From NCBI RefSeq assembly GCF_003590645.1, contig NZ_CP031834.1, positions 2,790,501 to 2,854,500 on the forward strand: a DNA stretch of 64,000 nt, read 5' to 3'. The first letter of the stretch is position 1. Each line of letters starts with the position of its first letter. The notes beneath the pieces are model-generated. The model saw nothing but the letters and a program-made list of their open reading frames with translations, did not search any database and was not told the origin of the DNA. This document shows positions 37,167 to 45,653 of the stretch, piece after piece. Both the position numbers and the translations under genes were made by a program. This stretch comes from Mesorhizobium sp. DCY119. GTDB lineage: Bacteria; Pseudomonadota; Alphaproteobacteria; Rhizobiales; Rhizobiaceae.

Positions 37167-37763
37167 ATGTCCATGCAGCTGAGAAAGCTTGCTTCGTCGT
37201 TCGTCGTCATCGCCGGCCTTGTCGGCTCTTCCATCTCCGCCTTCGCGGCCGAGCCGGAAAACACCATGGTCATCAGCCTTAAGGGTGGCGACGTGACGAT
37301 CGCGCTTCGGCCCGACCTCGCACCGAAGCATGTCGAGCAGATCAAGGCACTGGTGCGCGAGGGCGCCTATGACAATGTCGCCTTCCACCGCGTCATCGAC
37401 GGCTTCATGGCCCAGACCGGCGACGTTGAGTTCGGCAACATGAAGTCCGGCTACGATCCGCAGCGCGCCGGCACCGGCGGCTCGAAAAAGCCCGACCTTC
37501 CGGCCGAATTCTCCTCGAGCGAACATTTCGTGCGCGGCACGGTCGGCATGGCCCGGGCCCAGAACCCGAACTCGGCGAATTCGCAGTTCTTCATCATGTA
37601 CGCACCCAATCCCGGCCTCGACGGCGACTACACCATCGTCGGCAATGTCGAGAGCGGCATGGAATTCGTCGATGGCATAAAAAAGGGTGATGCGGCTGCC
37701 AACGGGGTTGTCAGCAGTCCCGACCGCATGATCAAGGTGCGCATCGCCGCCGACGGCAAGTAA
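37167..37763 (+). CDS. Exported cyclophilin-type peptidyl-prolyl isomerase
   Basis: The 198-residue protein has a signal peptide (MSMQLRKLASSFVVIAGLVG, cleavage near AFAA-EPE) and one cyclophilin domain with VAFHRVIDGFMAQTGD (catalytic Arg in FHRV) and GTVGMARAQNPNSANSQFFI. It accelerates prolyl isomerisation in the periplasm. Start ATG 37167 fits the GGGAGTGGAG upstream; ATG 37173 and GTG 37161 are alternatives. The cytosolic paralogue follows after 28 bases. Confidence 0.92.
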   Translation: MSMQLRKLASSFVVIAGLVGSSISAFAAEPENTMVISLKGGDVTIALRPDLAPKHVEQIKALVREGAYDNVAFHRVIDGFMAQTGDVEFGNMKSGYDPQRAGTGGSKKPDLPAEFSSSEHFVRGTVGMARAQNPNSANSQFFIMYAPNPGLDGDYTIVGNVESGMEFVDGIKKGDAAANGVVSSPDRMIKVRIAADGK

Positions 37764-37791
37764 ACTGAAATTACGAAAAAGGAAATTTGTT

Positions 37792-38307
37792 ATGGCCGAA
37801 ATCAAGGATCGCGAAAACGCGCTCATCATGGAAACCACGAAGGGCAAGGTTGTTATCGAACTTCTGCCCGACCTGGCGCCCGGCCATGTCGGCCGCATCA
37901 AGGAACTGGCGCGTGAAGGTGCCTATGACGGCGTCGTCTTCCACCGCGTCATCGAAGGCTTCATGGCCCAGACCGGCGACGTCAAGTTCGGCAAGTCCGA
38001 CGGCCCGAACTTCAACCCGGCGCGCGCCGGCATGGGCGGCTCCGACAAGCCGGACCTGAAGGCCGAGTTCTCCAACATGAACCACGCGCGCGGCACCTGC
38101 TCGATGGCCCGTGCCCAGAACCCGAATTCGGCGAATTCGCAGTTCTTCATCTGCTTCGAAGACGCCGGCTTCCTCAACCGCCAGTACACGGTTTGGGGCC
38201 AGGTCATCGAAGGCATGGACAATGTCGACAAGATCAAGCGCGGCGAGCCGGTTCAGGATCCCGACAAGATCGTGTCGCTGAAGGTCGCGGCCGACGTCGC
38301 GGAATAA
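37792..38307 (+). CDS. ppiB: Cytosolic cyclophilin-type peptidyl-prolyl isomerase
   Basis: The 171-residue protein is a single cyclophilin domain with no signal peptide: VVFHRVIEGFMAQTGD, GTCSMARAQNPNSANSQFFICF and YTVWGQVIEGMD. It is a close paralogue of the preceding exported enzyme, so a tandem duplication has put one copy in each compartment. AAAGGAAA precedes the ATG. Confidence 0.94.
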   Translation: MAEIKDRENALIMETTKGKVVIELLPDLAPGHVGRIKELAREGAYDGVVFHRVIEGFMAQTGDVKFGKSDGPNFNPARAGMGGSDKPDLKAEFSNMNHARGTCSMARAQNPNSANSQFFICFEDAGFLNRQYTVWGQVIEGMDNVDKIKRGEPVQDPDKIVSLKVAADVAE

Positions 38308-38325
38308 CAGGCAAGGCAGGCCGTT

Positions 38326-38775
38326 ATGGCGGGGGTTCTCTGGTCACTGATCGGCATACTGGCTGGCGCGTTCATCGCCATCCAGGCGCCGATCAATTCC
38401 GAGCTCAGCAAAGGGCTCGGACTTCCCGTCGCTGCGGCCGCCTTTTCCTTCCTGTCCGGCGCGATCGTGCTCGGCATCGTTTCCTTCGCCATCACGCGCG
38501 CGCAAGGGATTTCGCTTGATTGGCGCGCGCCGGCACCCTGGCTGTTCGTCGCCGGGGGCATGCTTGGCGGTGCCTATGTCACCAGCGCCACCATTCTGAC
38601 GCCCAAGCTGGGTGCAGCGGCATTGATGGCGTTTCTCGTCACCGGCCAGTTGCTTGCCGGCATGCTCATCGACCGCGTCGGCTTCCTCGGTGTTGCCGTC
38701 CGCGAAATCTCGGTGGGGCGCATCGCCGGAGCGCTGCTGCTGCTCGCCGGGGCGCTGATGATCCGCATCTACTGA
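38326..38775 (+). CDS. DMT-type transporter of the DUF606/YdcZ family
   Basis: The 149-residue protein is a half-size DMT transporter with five hydrophobic helices ([20 protein letters not shown] at the start, [13 protein letters not shown] at the end). Such short members usually work as dimers. The substrate is unknown. Its TGA overlaps the queA ATG by one base (TGATG), so translation of the two is coupled. Confidence 0.82.
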   Translation: MAGVLWSLIGILAGAFIAIQAPINSELSKGLGLPVAAAAFSFLSGAIVLGIVSFAITRAQGISLDWRAPAPWLFVAGGMLGGAYVTSATILTPKLGAAALMAFLVTGQLLAGMLIDRVGFLGVAVREISVGRIAGALLLLAGALMIRIY

Positions 38776-39863
38776 TGCGCGTCGATCTTTTCGATTTTGA
38801 ACTCCCGGAAGAGCGCATCGCTTTGCGCCCGGCTGAACCGCGCGATTCCGCGCAGATGCTGGTCGTCAGGCCAGGGGAAGCTCTGGAGGACAGGCATGTC
38901 GGCGACCTGCCGCAGCTGCTTCAGCCCGGCGATCTGCTGGTTTTCAACGACACCAAGGTCATTCCGGCGCAGCTGAAAGGTATAAGGCGGCGCGGTGAGG
39001 CTGCAGCGCATGTCGATGCCACGCTGCACATGCGCACCGGCCCGGATCGCTGGCTGGCTTTTGTCCGTCCGGGCAAGCGCGTGGCCGCAGGCGACCGCAT
39101 CCATTTCGGCCATGACGGCAGTTCCTGCTTTCTCGGCGCGCTCGACGCAACCGTGCTCGAGAAAGGCGAGGGCGGCGAGGTGCTGCTCGGTTTTGACCTC
39201 TCCGGCCCCGTATTGGACGAGGCGCTGCATAGCGTCGGCCACATCCCGCTGCCGCCTTACATCGCCTCTAAGCGCCCCGACGATGCCCGCGATCTGGCCG
39301 ACTACCAGACCGTCTATGCCCGCGAGGAGGGTGCGGTTGCCGCGCCGACCGCCGGGCTGCATTTCACGCCGGCGCTTTTCGATGCGCTCGACAAGCGCGG
39401 CATCGAGCGGCATTTCGTGACGCTGCATGTCGGTGCCGGCACGTTCCTGCCGGTGAAGGTCGATGACACCGCCGATCACAAGATGCATGCCGAGATCGGC
39501 CATGTCTCGGAAGAAACGGCGGATGCGATCAACAAGGCGCGCAAAGAAGGCCGCCGCATAGTCGCCGTCGGCACGACCTCGCTGCGCCTGCTGGAAAGTG
39601 CCGCCAGCGAAGACGGGCGCCTGGCGGCATGGTCCGGCCCGACTGACATCTTCATCACGCCGGGCTATCGCTTCCGTGCCGCCGATGTGCTGATGACCAA
39701 TTTTCACCTCCCGCGCTCGACACTGTTCATGCTGGTCTCGGCCTTCGCAGGAACGGACACGATGCGCGCGGCCTATGCGCATGCCATCGAAAACCGCTAC
39801 AGATTCTACTCCTACGGGGATTCCAGTCTCCTGTTCAGGATGGAGGAGAGCGATGGACGATGA
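38775..39863 (+). CDS. queA: S-adenosylmethionine:tRNA ribosyltransferase-isomerase
   Basis: QueA adds the epoxycyclopentane ring to preQ1 in tRNA during queuosine synthesis. The 362-residue protein begins [20 protein letters not shown]. It has [54 protein letters not shown] and the C-terminal [28 protein letters not shown]. It forms one overlapping unit with an 89-residue protein and tgt, the enzyme that supplies its substrate. Confidence 0.97.
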   Translation: MRVDLFDFELPEERIALRPAEPRDSAQMLVVRPGEALEDRHVGDLPQLLQPGDLLVFNDTKVIPAQLKGIRRRGEAAAHVDATLHMRTGPDRWLAFVRPGKRVAAGDRIHFGHDGSSCFLGALDATVLEKGEGGEVLLGFDLSGPVLDEALHSVGHIPLPPYIASKRPDDARDLADYQTVYAREEGAVAAPTAGLHFTPALFDALDKRGIERHFVTLHVGAGTFLPVKVDDTADHKMHAEIGHVSEETADAINKARKEGRRIVAVGTTSLRLLESAASEDGRLAAWSGPTDIFITPGYRFRAADVLMTNFHLPRSTLFMLVSAFAGTDTMRAAYAHAIENRYRFYSYGDSSLLFRMEESDGR

Positions 39864-40122
39864 TCTCGATGTAATGGACCGGCCCGCTTTGGTAGCGGAA
39901 GTCAGGAAATTGCGGGCAGGCATTCGCCAGCATCGTGATTCCACGGGCCACGACCTCTGCTGGCATCACCCTGGCCTCTGGGCGTTGTTGCCGGAGAAGA
40001 CGGAACCGGCGATTGCCGTGCCGCCCTGGCCGAAATTCATGCGCGGCTGCATCCGCTATCGCCAGTCGCTTGACGAACAGGCCGCCGGCGCCCCAATCCA
40101 CGACAGGGAATTTGATGTCTGA
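39853..40122 (+). CDS. Conserved-looking 89-residue protein between queA and tgt
   Basis: The frame begins [20 protein letters not shown], overlaps the queA end by 11 bases and the tgt start by 8, and so is translationally coupled on both sides. The first 30 residues look like a coiled segment. The middle contains [20 protein letters not shown], and a C-terminal arginine-rich stretch ([19 protein letters not shown]) follows. I do not recognise a family. Position suggests a role in queuosine modification or regulation, which is inference. Confidence 0.7.
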   Translation: MDDDLDVMDRPALVAEVRKLRAGIRQHRDSTGHDLCWHHPGLWALLPEKTEPAIAVPPWPKFMRGCIRYRQSLDEQAAGAPIHDREFDV

Positions 40123-41245
40123 CACCTTCGGTTTCCGCGTTCTGGCCACCGACGGCAAGGCCCGGCGCGGCGAGATCACCATGCCACGCGGCACCATCCG
40201 CACGCCTGCTTTCATGCCGGTCGGCACCGGCGGCACGGTCAAGACCATGTATATGGACCAGGTGCGCGGTCTTGGCGCGGACATCATCCTCGGCAACACC
40301 TATCACCTGATGCTGCGGCCGGGTGCGGAGCGTGTCGCGCGCCTTGGCGGCCTGCATGAATTCGCCCGCTGGCCCTATCCCATCCTGACCGATTCCGGCG
40401 GTTTTCAGGTCATGTCGCTGTCGAAACTGCGCAAGCTGAGCGAAAAGGGCGTGACTTTCCGCTCGCATATCGACGGCGCGGCCTATGAAATGTCGCCCGA
40501 GCGCTCGATCGAGATCCAGGGCCTGCTCGATTCCGATATCCAGATGCAGCTGGACGAGTGCGTCGCGCTGCCGGCCAAGGACAAGGACATCGAGAAAGCG
40601 ATGGAGCTTTCATTGCGCTGGGCCGAACGCTGCAAGGTGGCCTTTGGCGATCAGCCGGGCAAGGCGATGTTCGGCATCGTGCAGGGCGGCGACAAGCCGG
40701 CATTGCGCGTGCGCTCGGCGCAGGCACTGAGCGGGCTCGGGCTGAAAGGCTATGCTGTCGGTGGTCTGGCGGTCGGCGAGCCGCAGGATGTCATGCTCGA
40801 CATGCTCGACGTGACCTGCCCGGAACTGCCCACCGAAAAGCCACGCTACCTGATGGGCGTCGGCACGCCTGACGACATCGTCAAATCCGTGGCGCGCGGC
40901 ATCGACATGTTCGACTGCGTCATGCCGACTCGCGCCGGCCGCCATGGGCTTGCCTATACGCGGCGCGGCAAGGTCAACCTCCGCAATGCCCGCCATGCCG
41001 ACGATCATCGCCCGCTCGACGAGGAAAGCGATTGCCCGGCAGCGCGCGATTATTCCCGCGCCTACCTCCATCACCTCGTCAAATCGCAGGAGGCATTGGG
41101 CGCCATGCTTTTGACCTGGAACAATCTTTCCTACTATCAGCGCCTGATGCAGGACGTTCGCGCCGCCATCGAGGCCGGAGCCTTTGTCGATCGCACGGCC
41201 GAAATTTCGGAAGGCTGGGCAAGGGGCGATATTCCGGCGCTGTGA
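40115..41245 (+). CDS. tgt: tRNA-guanine transglycosylase with a degenerate zinc site
   Basis: Tgt swaps guanine-34 for preQ1 in tRNAs with GUN anticodons. The 376-residue protein has [26 protein letters not shown] (catalytic Asp93), [19 protein letters not shown] and [13 protein letters not shown] (nucleophile Asp267). The zinc motif, normally Cys-x-Cys-x2-Cys before SRAYLHH, reads [16 protein letters not shown] here: only one of three cysteines remains, plus the later histidine. This may be a lineage trait. The gene is coupled to queA through the 89-residue protein. Confidence 0.95.
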   Translation: MSDTFGFRVLATDGKARRGEITMPRGTIRTPAFMPVGTGGTVKTMYMDQVRGLGADIILGNTYHLMLRPGAERVARLGGLHEFARWPYPILTDSGGFQVMSLSKLRKLSEKGVTFRSHIDGAAYEMSPERSIEIQGLLDSDIQMQLDECVALPAKDKDIEKAMELSLRWAERCKVAFGDQPGKAMFGIVQGGDKPALRVRSAQALSGLGLKGYAVGGLAVGEPQDVMLDMLDVTCPELPTEKPRYLMGVGTPDDIVKSVARGIDMFDCVMPTRAGRHGLAYTRRGKVNLRNARHADDHRPLDEESDCPAARDYSRAYLHHLVKSQEALGAMLLTWNNLSYYQRLMQDVRAAIEAGAFVDRTAEISEGWARGDIPAL

Positions 41246-41251
41246 ATGATA

Positions 41252-41671
41252 TTAGGTGCTGAATGAATTCGCCGCCCGCAGGCTGACACCGGTGATGCGG
41301 AACACACCGTCCGGCTGCAGTTCCAGCGTATAGACCGCCTCATAATCCTTGCCGTCCGCACCGACGATAATCACCTGCTGGATGATCGAGGTCGGGCTGA
41401 GTTCCTGAACCTTGCCGAAGGCATAGCTGCGCGGCTGATGAACCGGCTTGTAGGCGCCGGTCACCATGTTCATGAAGTTTTCCAGCGTCGGGAAGATGCG
41501 TTTCACATTGGGTGCGGCGAAACTGTAGGCGGCGGCGTTGTCCCCGGCGCGGAACGCCTTGAGTTGACTATCGATCGAGCTTTGGGCTGCTTTGATCTCG
41601 GTATCGCCGGCAAAGACCATGGAAGTGTAGAGCGCGGGAATGATTGCAAGAGCTAAGAGGCTTCGGCGCAT
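41252..41671 (-). CDS. Exported DUF4864 protein
   Basis: The 139-residue protein has a signal peptide (MRRSLLALAIIPALYTSMVFAG, cleavage near residue 21) and a small alpha+beta domain with SSIDSQLKAFRAGDNAAAYSFAAPNVK and a final VFRITGVSLRAANSFST. It resembles NTF2-like folds and matches DUF4864. Function is unknown. It is convergent with tgt, with only six bases between stops. Confidence 0.8.
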   Translation of the reverse strand: MRRSLLALAIIPALYTSMVFAGDTEIKAAQSSIDSQLKAFRAGDNAAAYSFAAPNVKRIFPTLENFMNMVTGAYKPVHQPRSYAFGKVQELSPTSIIQQVIIVGADGKDYEAVYTLELQPDGVFRITGVSLRAANSFST

Positions 41672-41965
41672 GAATTCTCTCCCGTCCTATCGAGCGCAAT
41701 GCCGCAGCTCGGCATCAATGCGCCGGGCTTCAGTCTAACATACGCAAGGCGCGGCCTCCCGGTTTCATCCGGCAGCGAGATTCGCTTGCCAGTACCGCTG
41801 ACGGCCATGCCGACTTTGCCCAAGCGATTTTCAAACCCCGTAGGCAGCATGCCTATATTCTGGGCAAAAGGCGGAAGATGTATCGCGTTGATCATGGAAT
41901 GTGCGATTGCGCTTGCTTTTCTTCTTCGACCTCATTTCAAATGAGGTTCAGAGGGGAGTGCGCGA

Positions 41966-43378
41966 TTGGCTGCATTCGACGAAATGCTTCCGGAAACTAC
42001 CGGATTGCGAAAACCATACACGGGCTATGACGACTGGTTCAAAGACCAGGATGCGGCCCGATTGACCGAAAAAATGCGCGATGCCGAGCGCGTTTTCCGC
42101 AAGACCGGCATCACCTTTGCCGTCTATGGCGAAGAAGAGGCTGCCGAGCGGCTCATTCCATTCGATATCGTCCCGCGCATCATCTCGGGCCAGGAATGGC
42201 GCCGGCTGACGCAGGGCATAGAGCAGCGCGTTCAGGCGCTGAACGCCTTTCTCGACGATATCTATCACCGCCAGGAAATCCTGCGGGCAGGGCGCATACC
42301 CCGCGAATTGATCGCCAGCAACGTGGCCTTCCTGCCGGAAATGATCGGCGTGCGGCCGCCGGGCGGCGTCTATACCCACATCATCGGCACTGACATCGTG
42401 CGCATCAATGAGAACGAATTCTACGTTCTGGAAGACAATGCGCGCACGCCCTCCGGCGTTTCCTACATGCTGGAAAACCGCGAAACGATGATGCAGCTCT
42501 TTCCCGAGCTGTTCCAGCGCATCAAGGTACGGCCGGTCGAGAATTATCCGCAGCTTCTGCGTCAGTCCCTGAGCGCCGTGCGCCCGGACGGGGTGAAGGA
42601 CGCGCCGACGATCGCGGTGCTGACACCGGGCAGCTTCAACTCGGCCTATTTCGAACATGCCTTCCTAGCCGACCAGATGGGCGTGCAGCTTGTCGAAGGA
42701 CAGGATCTGCGCGTCGTCGATGGCCATGTCGCCATGCGCACGACCGAAGGCTACAAACAGATCGACGTGCTCTATCGCCGCGTCGACGATGCCTTCCTCG
42801 ATCCGCTGACATTCCGCCCGGATTCGGCGCTCGGCGTGCCGGGCATCATGGATGTCTACCGTGCCGGCAACATCACCATTGCCAACGCTCCAGGCACCGG
42901 CATTTGCGATGACAAGGCGATCTACTCCTACATGCCGGAAATCATCGAGTTCTATACCGGTCGCAAGGCGATGCTGGGCAACATCCCGACCTGGCGCTGC
43001 TCGGAGCCGGACAGCTTGAAATATGTGCTGGAACATCTCGATGAGCTCGTGGTGAAGGAAGTTCACGGCTCCGGCGGCTACGGCATGCTGGTCGGGCCGG
43101 CGGCGAGCAAGAAGGAATGCGAGGCGTTTTCGCAAAAGCTGAAAGCACGCCCGGCCAACTACATCGCCCAGCCGACGCTTTCGCTGTCGACCTGCCCGAT
43201 CCTGACCGAAAAGGGCCTCGCCCCGCGCCACGTCGATCTCAGGCCTTTCGTGCTGGTTTCCGATCGCATCCAGATCGTGCCCGGCGGGCTGACGCGGGTG
43301 GCGTTGAAAGAAGGCTCGCTGGTGGTGAATTCCTCGCAGGGTGGCGGCACGAAGGATACGTGGGTTCTGGATGACTAA
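41966..43378 (+). CDS. Circularly permuted ATP-grasp protein of the Anbu operon
   Basis: The 470-residue protein belongs to the circularly permuted ATP-grasp (DUF404/DUF407) family, proposed to form peptide bonds as an amidoligase. Visible features are RIISGQEWRRLTQGIEQRVQAL, VLEDNARTPSGVSYMLENRE (ATP-site acidic/Asn motif), FLDPLTFRPDSALGVPG and VHGSGGYGMLVGP (glycine-rich loop). DLRPFVLVSD lies near the end. The start is TTG 41966, eight bases after AGGGGAG. It is the first gene of a four-gene set with alpha-E, transglutaminase and Anbu, but a repeat element now sits directly after its stop. Biochemical product unknown. Confidence 0.88.
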   Translation: MAAFDEMLPETTGLRKPYTGYDDWFKDQDAARLTEKMRDAERVFRKTGITFAVYGEEEAAERLIPFDIVPRIISGQEWRRLTQGIEQRVQALNAFLDDIYHRQEILRAGRIPRELIASNVAFLPEMIGVRPPGGVYTHIIGTDIVRINENEFYVLEDNARTPSGVSYMLENRETMMQLFPELFQRIKVRPVENYPQLLRQSLSAVRPDGVKDAPTIAVLTPGSFNSAYFEHAFLADQMGVQLVEGQDLRVVDGHVAMRTTEGYKQIDVLYRRVDDAFLDPLTFRPDSALGVPGIMDVYRAGNITIANAPGTGICDDKAIYSYMPEIIEFYTGRKAMLGNIPTWRCSEPDSLKYVLEHLDELVVKEVHGSGGYGMLVGPAASKKECEAFSQKLKARPANYIAQPTLSLSTCPILTEKGLAPRHVDLRPFVLVSDRIQIVPGGLTRVALKEGSLVVNSSQGGGTKDTWVLDD

Positions 43379-43417
43379 GTGAGTAGTGAGTAGTGAATAG
43401 TGAGTGGTGAATAGTGG
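43379..43417 (+). repeat. Left heptamer array of the IVS-like element
   Basis: Five consecutive 7-base units GTGAGTA, GTGAGTA, GTGAATA, GTGAGTG, GTGAATA (43379-43413) plus GTGG. It begins on the base after the ATP-grasp stop codon. The array is inverted relative to the one at 43834-43868. The start codon of the gene inside lies in the last partial unit. Confidence 0.92.
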
Positions 43418-43824
43418 AACAGCAGGGGAATCTGGAGATTGATCGGGAGGGTCATCGGACGCCTGTCACCTCCTATAGAGATTTGCTTGTCTGGAAGGCC
43501 GCCATTGAGCTTGCTGTTGCGTGTTATTCTGCAACCAAAGCATTCCCTGCCAGCGAAACATACGGGATGACTTCGCAGATCAGACGGTCGTCTACATCCA
43601 TCTCCGCGAATATCGCTGAAGGGTATGGAAGGGAGCAGAGGGGCTCGTTCGTCCAGTTTCTTCGGGTTGCACAAGGGTCTCTCAAGGAATTGGAAACGCA
43701 TCTGATACTGTCAGAGCGGCTGGAACTTATGGTGAGAAAAGATACCGCCCAACTGCTCAGCCAATCGGAAGAGTTGGGAAAAATGCTGCGCTCCATGATC
43801 CGCAGCCTGCAAAGAAAGTCGTGA
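43414..43824 (+). CDS. 23S rRNA-IVS-type four-helix-bundle protein (S23/Avd-like)
   Basis: The 136-residue protein shows the family pattern YRDLLVWKAAIELAVACYSATK, then FPASETYGMTSQIRRSSTSI, SANIAEGYGR and SFVQFLRVAQGSLKELETHL. Members were first seen encoded in intervening sequences inside bacterial 23S rRNA genes; the related Avd protein works with diversity-generating reverse transcriptases, of which none is visible here. The start is GTG 43414, located in the left repeat. The gene is enclosed by inverted heptamer arrays and interrupts the Anbu operon. Its higher A/T content compared with neighbours suggests acquisition. Confidence 0.88.
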   Translation: MEQQGNLEIDREGHRTPVTSYRDLLVWKAAIELAVACYSATKAFPASETYGMTSQIRRSSTSISANIAEGYGREQRGSFVQFLRVAQGSLKELETHLILSERLELMVRKDTAQLLSQSEELGKMLRSMIRSLQRKS

Positions 43825-43833
43825 GATGGGCCG

Positions 43834-43868
43834 CATTCACTATTCACTACTCACTACTGACTATTCAC
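43834..43868 (+). repeat. Right heptamer array of the IVS-like element
   Basis: CATTCAC, TATTCAC, TACTCAC, TACTGAC, TATTCAC: five units, the reverse complement of the GTGARTA-type units at 43379-43413. In RNA the two arrays could pair to a stem of about 35 bases with the whole gene as its loop. The alpha-E start codon lies 19 bases further on. Confidence 0.92.
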
Positions 43869-43887
43869 TCTGCGACGGAACCGCCTG

Positions 43888-44829
43888 ATGCTTCTCGGAC
43901 GCACCGCAAACGGCATTTACTGGATGAATCGCTATATCGAGCGGGCCGAGAATATGGCGCGCCTGATCGATGCCGGCATGCGCATGGCGCTGACCCGGAC
44001 GTCGAGTTCGGCAGACGAGTGGACCTCCGTCATCCTGAGCGCCGGGGTTGAGGCGACATTTCGCGAGCGCCATGATGAGTTCAGCGCCGAAACGGTCACC
44101 GATTTCCTTCTGCGCGACACATCCAATCCGTCGAGCGTGATGTCGGCGATCGAAACGGCCCGCAACAACGGCCGCATGGTGCGTACCGCACTTACGCGCG
44201 AGACCTGGGAAAGCATCAACGAGGCCTGGATGTCGCTGAAGCGCATGCTGGGCAGCCCGGTCGACCAGCGCGACGTGCCGGCGGTGCTGGACGCCATCAA
44301 GCGCGAGACGGCGCTGATCCGAGGCGCTTTCCACGGCACGATGCTGCGCAACGAGATCTTCGATTTCTCCCAGATCGGCACCTTCGTCGAGCGGGCCGAC
44401 AACACGGCGCGCATCCTCGACGTCAAATATTACGTTCTGCTGCCGTCGATTTCCTGGGTCGGGTCGACGCTGGACAACTACCAGTGGGAATCGATCCTGC
44501 GCTCGGTGTCGGCGCATCGTTCCTATCGCTGGGTTTATGAAGCCGACTACAGACCGGCCAATATCGCCGACTATCTCATCCTGAATAACCGCATGCCGCG
44601 TTCGCTTGCCTATTGCTATCGCAACATCGCCGAGAGCCTGGCCTATCTGGCTGACGATTATGGCGAACTCCACGCCTGTCACAAGACGGCGGGTGAAACC
44701 ATGGCCAAGCTGGAAGTCGGCAACGTCAAGACCATCTTCGATGCAGGCCTGCATGAATTCCTGTCGTGCTTCATCCGCGACAATTACCGCCTCGGCGACG
44801 AAGTAGCCCAGAATTACAGGTTTCATTGA
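43888..44829 (+). CDS. Alpha-E domain protein of the Anbu operon
   Basis: The 313-residue mostly helical protein begins MLLGRTANGIYWMNRYIERAENMARL, the hallmark of alpha-E (DUF403) proteins. It has GTFVERADNTARILDVKYYVLLPS and SLAYCYRNIAESLAYLADDYGE. These proteins accompany circularly permuted ATP-grasp and transglutaminase genes and are proposed to act with them in a peptide-forming or peptide-tagging pathway. The TGA shares one base with the next ATG (TGATG). Its upstream gap holds the repeat element rather than a normal short spacer. Confidence 0.9.
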   Translation: MLLGRTANGIYWMNRYIERAENMARLIDAGMRMALTRTSSSADEWTSVILSAGVEATFRERHDEFSAETVTDFLLRDTSNPSSVMSAIETARNNGRMVRTALTRETWESINEAWMSLKRMLGSPVDQRDVPAVLDAIKRETALIRGAFHGTMLRNEIFDFSQIGTFVERADNTARILDVKYYVLLPSISWVGSTLDNYQWESILRSVSAHRSYRWVYEADYRPANIADYLILNNRMPRSLAYCYRNIAESLAYLADDYGELHACHKTAGETMAKLEVGNVKTIFDAGLHEFLSCFIRDNYRLGDEVAQNYRFH

Positions 44830-45623
44830 TGCGCCTCAAAATCACGCATCGCACCGAGTACCACTACGACATGCCTGTTCATTACGGGCTGCAGCGGCTG
44901 CGGCTGTTGCCGCGAGACGGCAAGACGCAGTCGGTGCTGTCGTGGAACGTTGCGGTCGGCGGTGCGCGCGAGGAGGTGCGGTTTTCCGACCAGTTCGGCA
45001 ACGACACGCGGCTGGTCAGCATCGAAGGCGATCCGCGTGTCGTGAGCGTCGAGGCCACGGGCGAGGTCGAAACGCATGACACCGCCGGCGTGAGCGGGCC
45101 TCACAGCGGTTTTGCGCCGCTCTGGCTGTTCAGTCATGCGACGCCGTTGACGGAGGCTGGTGAAGGTATCCGTCAACTGGCGTCGTCGGTGGGGCCGGGC
45201 GCCGAGATCGATCGCCTCCATCAATTGTTGGGTATGGTGCGAGAGCGTGTCGACTATGTCGTTGGCGCGACCGACGCCGAAACCACGGCGGAAGAGGCGC
45301 TGAAACAGGGCCGCGGCGTCTGCCAGGATCATGCCCATGTGTTTTCGTCGGCCGCACGGCTGCTCGGCATGCCGGCGCGCTATGTCAGCGGCTATCTGAT
45401 GATGGACGGCACCATCGAGCAGGTGGCGAGCCATGCCTGGGCGGAGGCCTTTGTTCCCTCCCTCGGCTGGGTCGCGTTTGACGCCGCCAACGGCATTTCC
45501 CCAGACGAACGCTATGTGCGACTTGCGACAGGCCGAGATTATCGCGATGCTATGCCGGTTTCCGGGATTCGCTTGGGACAGGCGTCGGAACAGCTTGCGG
45601 TTCACATCACGGTCGAGCAGTAA
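44829..45623 (+). CDS. Transglutaminase-like cysteine protease of the Anbu operon
   Basis: The 264-residue protein starts MRLKITHRTEYHYDMPVHYGLQ, the usual N-terminal beta domain. The catalytic core follows, with Cys165 (GRGVCQDHAHV), His202 (SHAWAEAFVP) and Asp218 (FDAANG, where DPTN is more common). No signal peptide is present, so it acts in the cytoplasm. It is coupled to alpha-E and lies 30 bases before the Anbu gene. Proposed roles are cleaving or cross-linking amide bonds made by the ATP-grasp enzyme. Confidence 0.9.
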   Translation: MRLKITHRTEYHYDMPVHYGLQRLRLLPRDGKTQSVLSWNVAVGGAREEVRFSDQFGNDTRLVSIEGDPRVVSVEATGEVETHDTAGVSGPHSGFAPLWLFSHATPLTEAGEGIRQLASSVGPGAEIDRLHQLLGMVRERVDYVVGATDAETTAEEALKQGRGVCQDHAHVFSSAARLLGMPARYVSGYLMMDGTIEQVASHAWAEAFVPSLGWVAFDAANGISPDERYVRLATGRDYRDAMPVSGIRLGQASEQLAVHITVEQ

Positions 45624-45653
45624 TCCCGGTATTGTTTTAGAATACGGGATTCC

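Noticed and set aside
41653-41944. Short frames on both strands upstream of the ATP-grasp gene
   Set aside because: No recognisable features or ribosome-binding sites; the region is treated as the Anbu operon promoter region.
43414-43824. Diversity-generating retroelement (Avd-like protein)
   Set aside because: No reverse transcriptase, template repeat or variable repeat is seen nearby; the IVS-type S23 family explains the gene better.
43379-43868. Possible CRISPR-like or phase-variable repeat
   Set aside because: Units are 7 bases with no spacers, and the two arrays are inverted around a single gene, so neither a CRISPR array nor a simple phase-variation tract fits.
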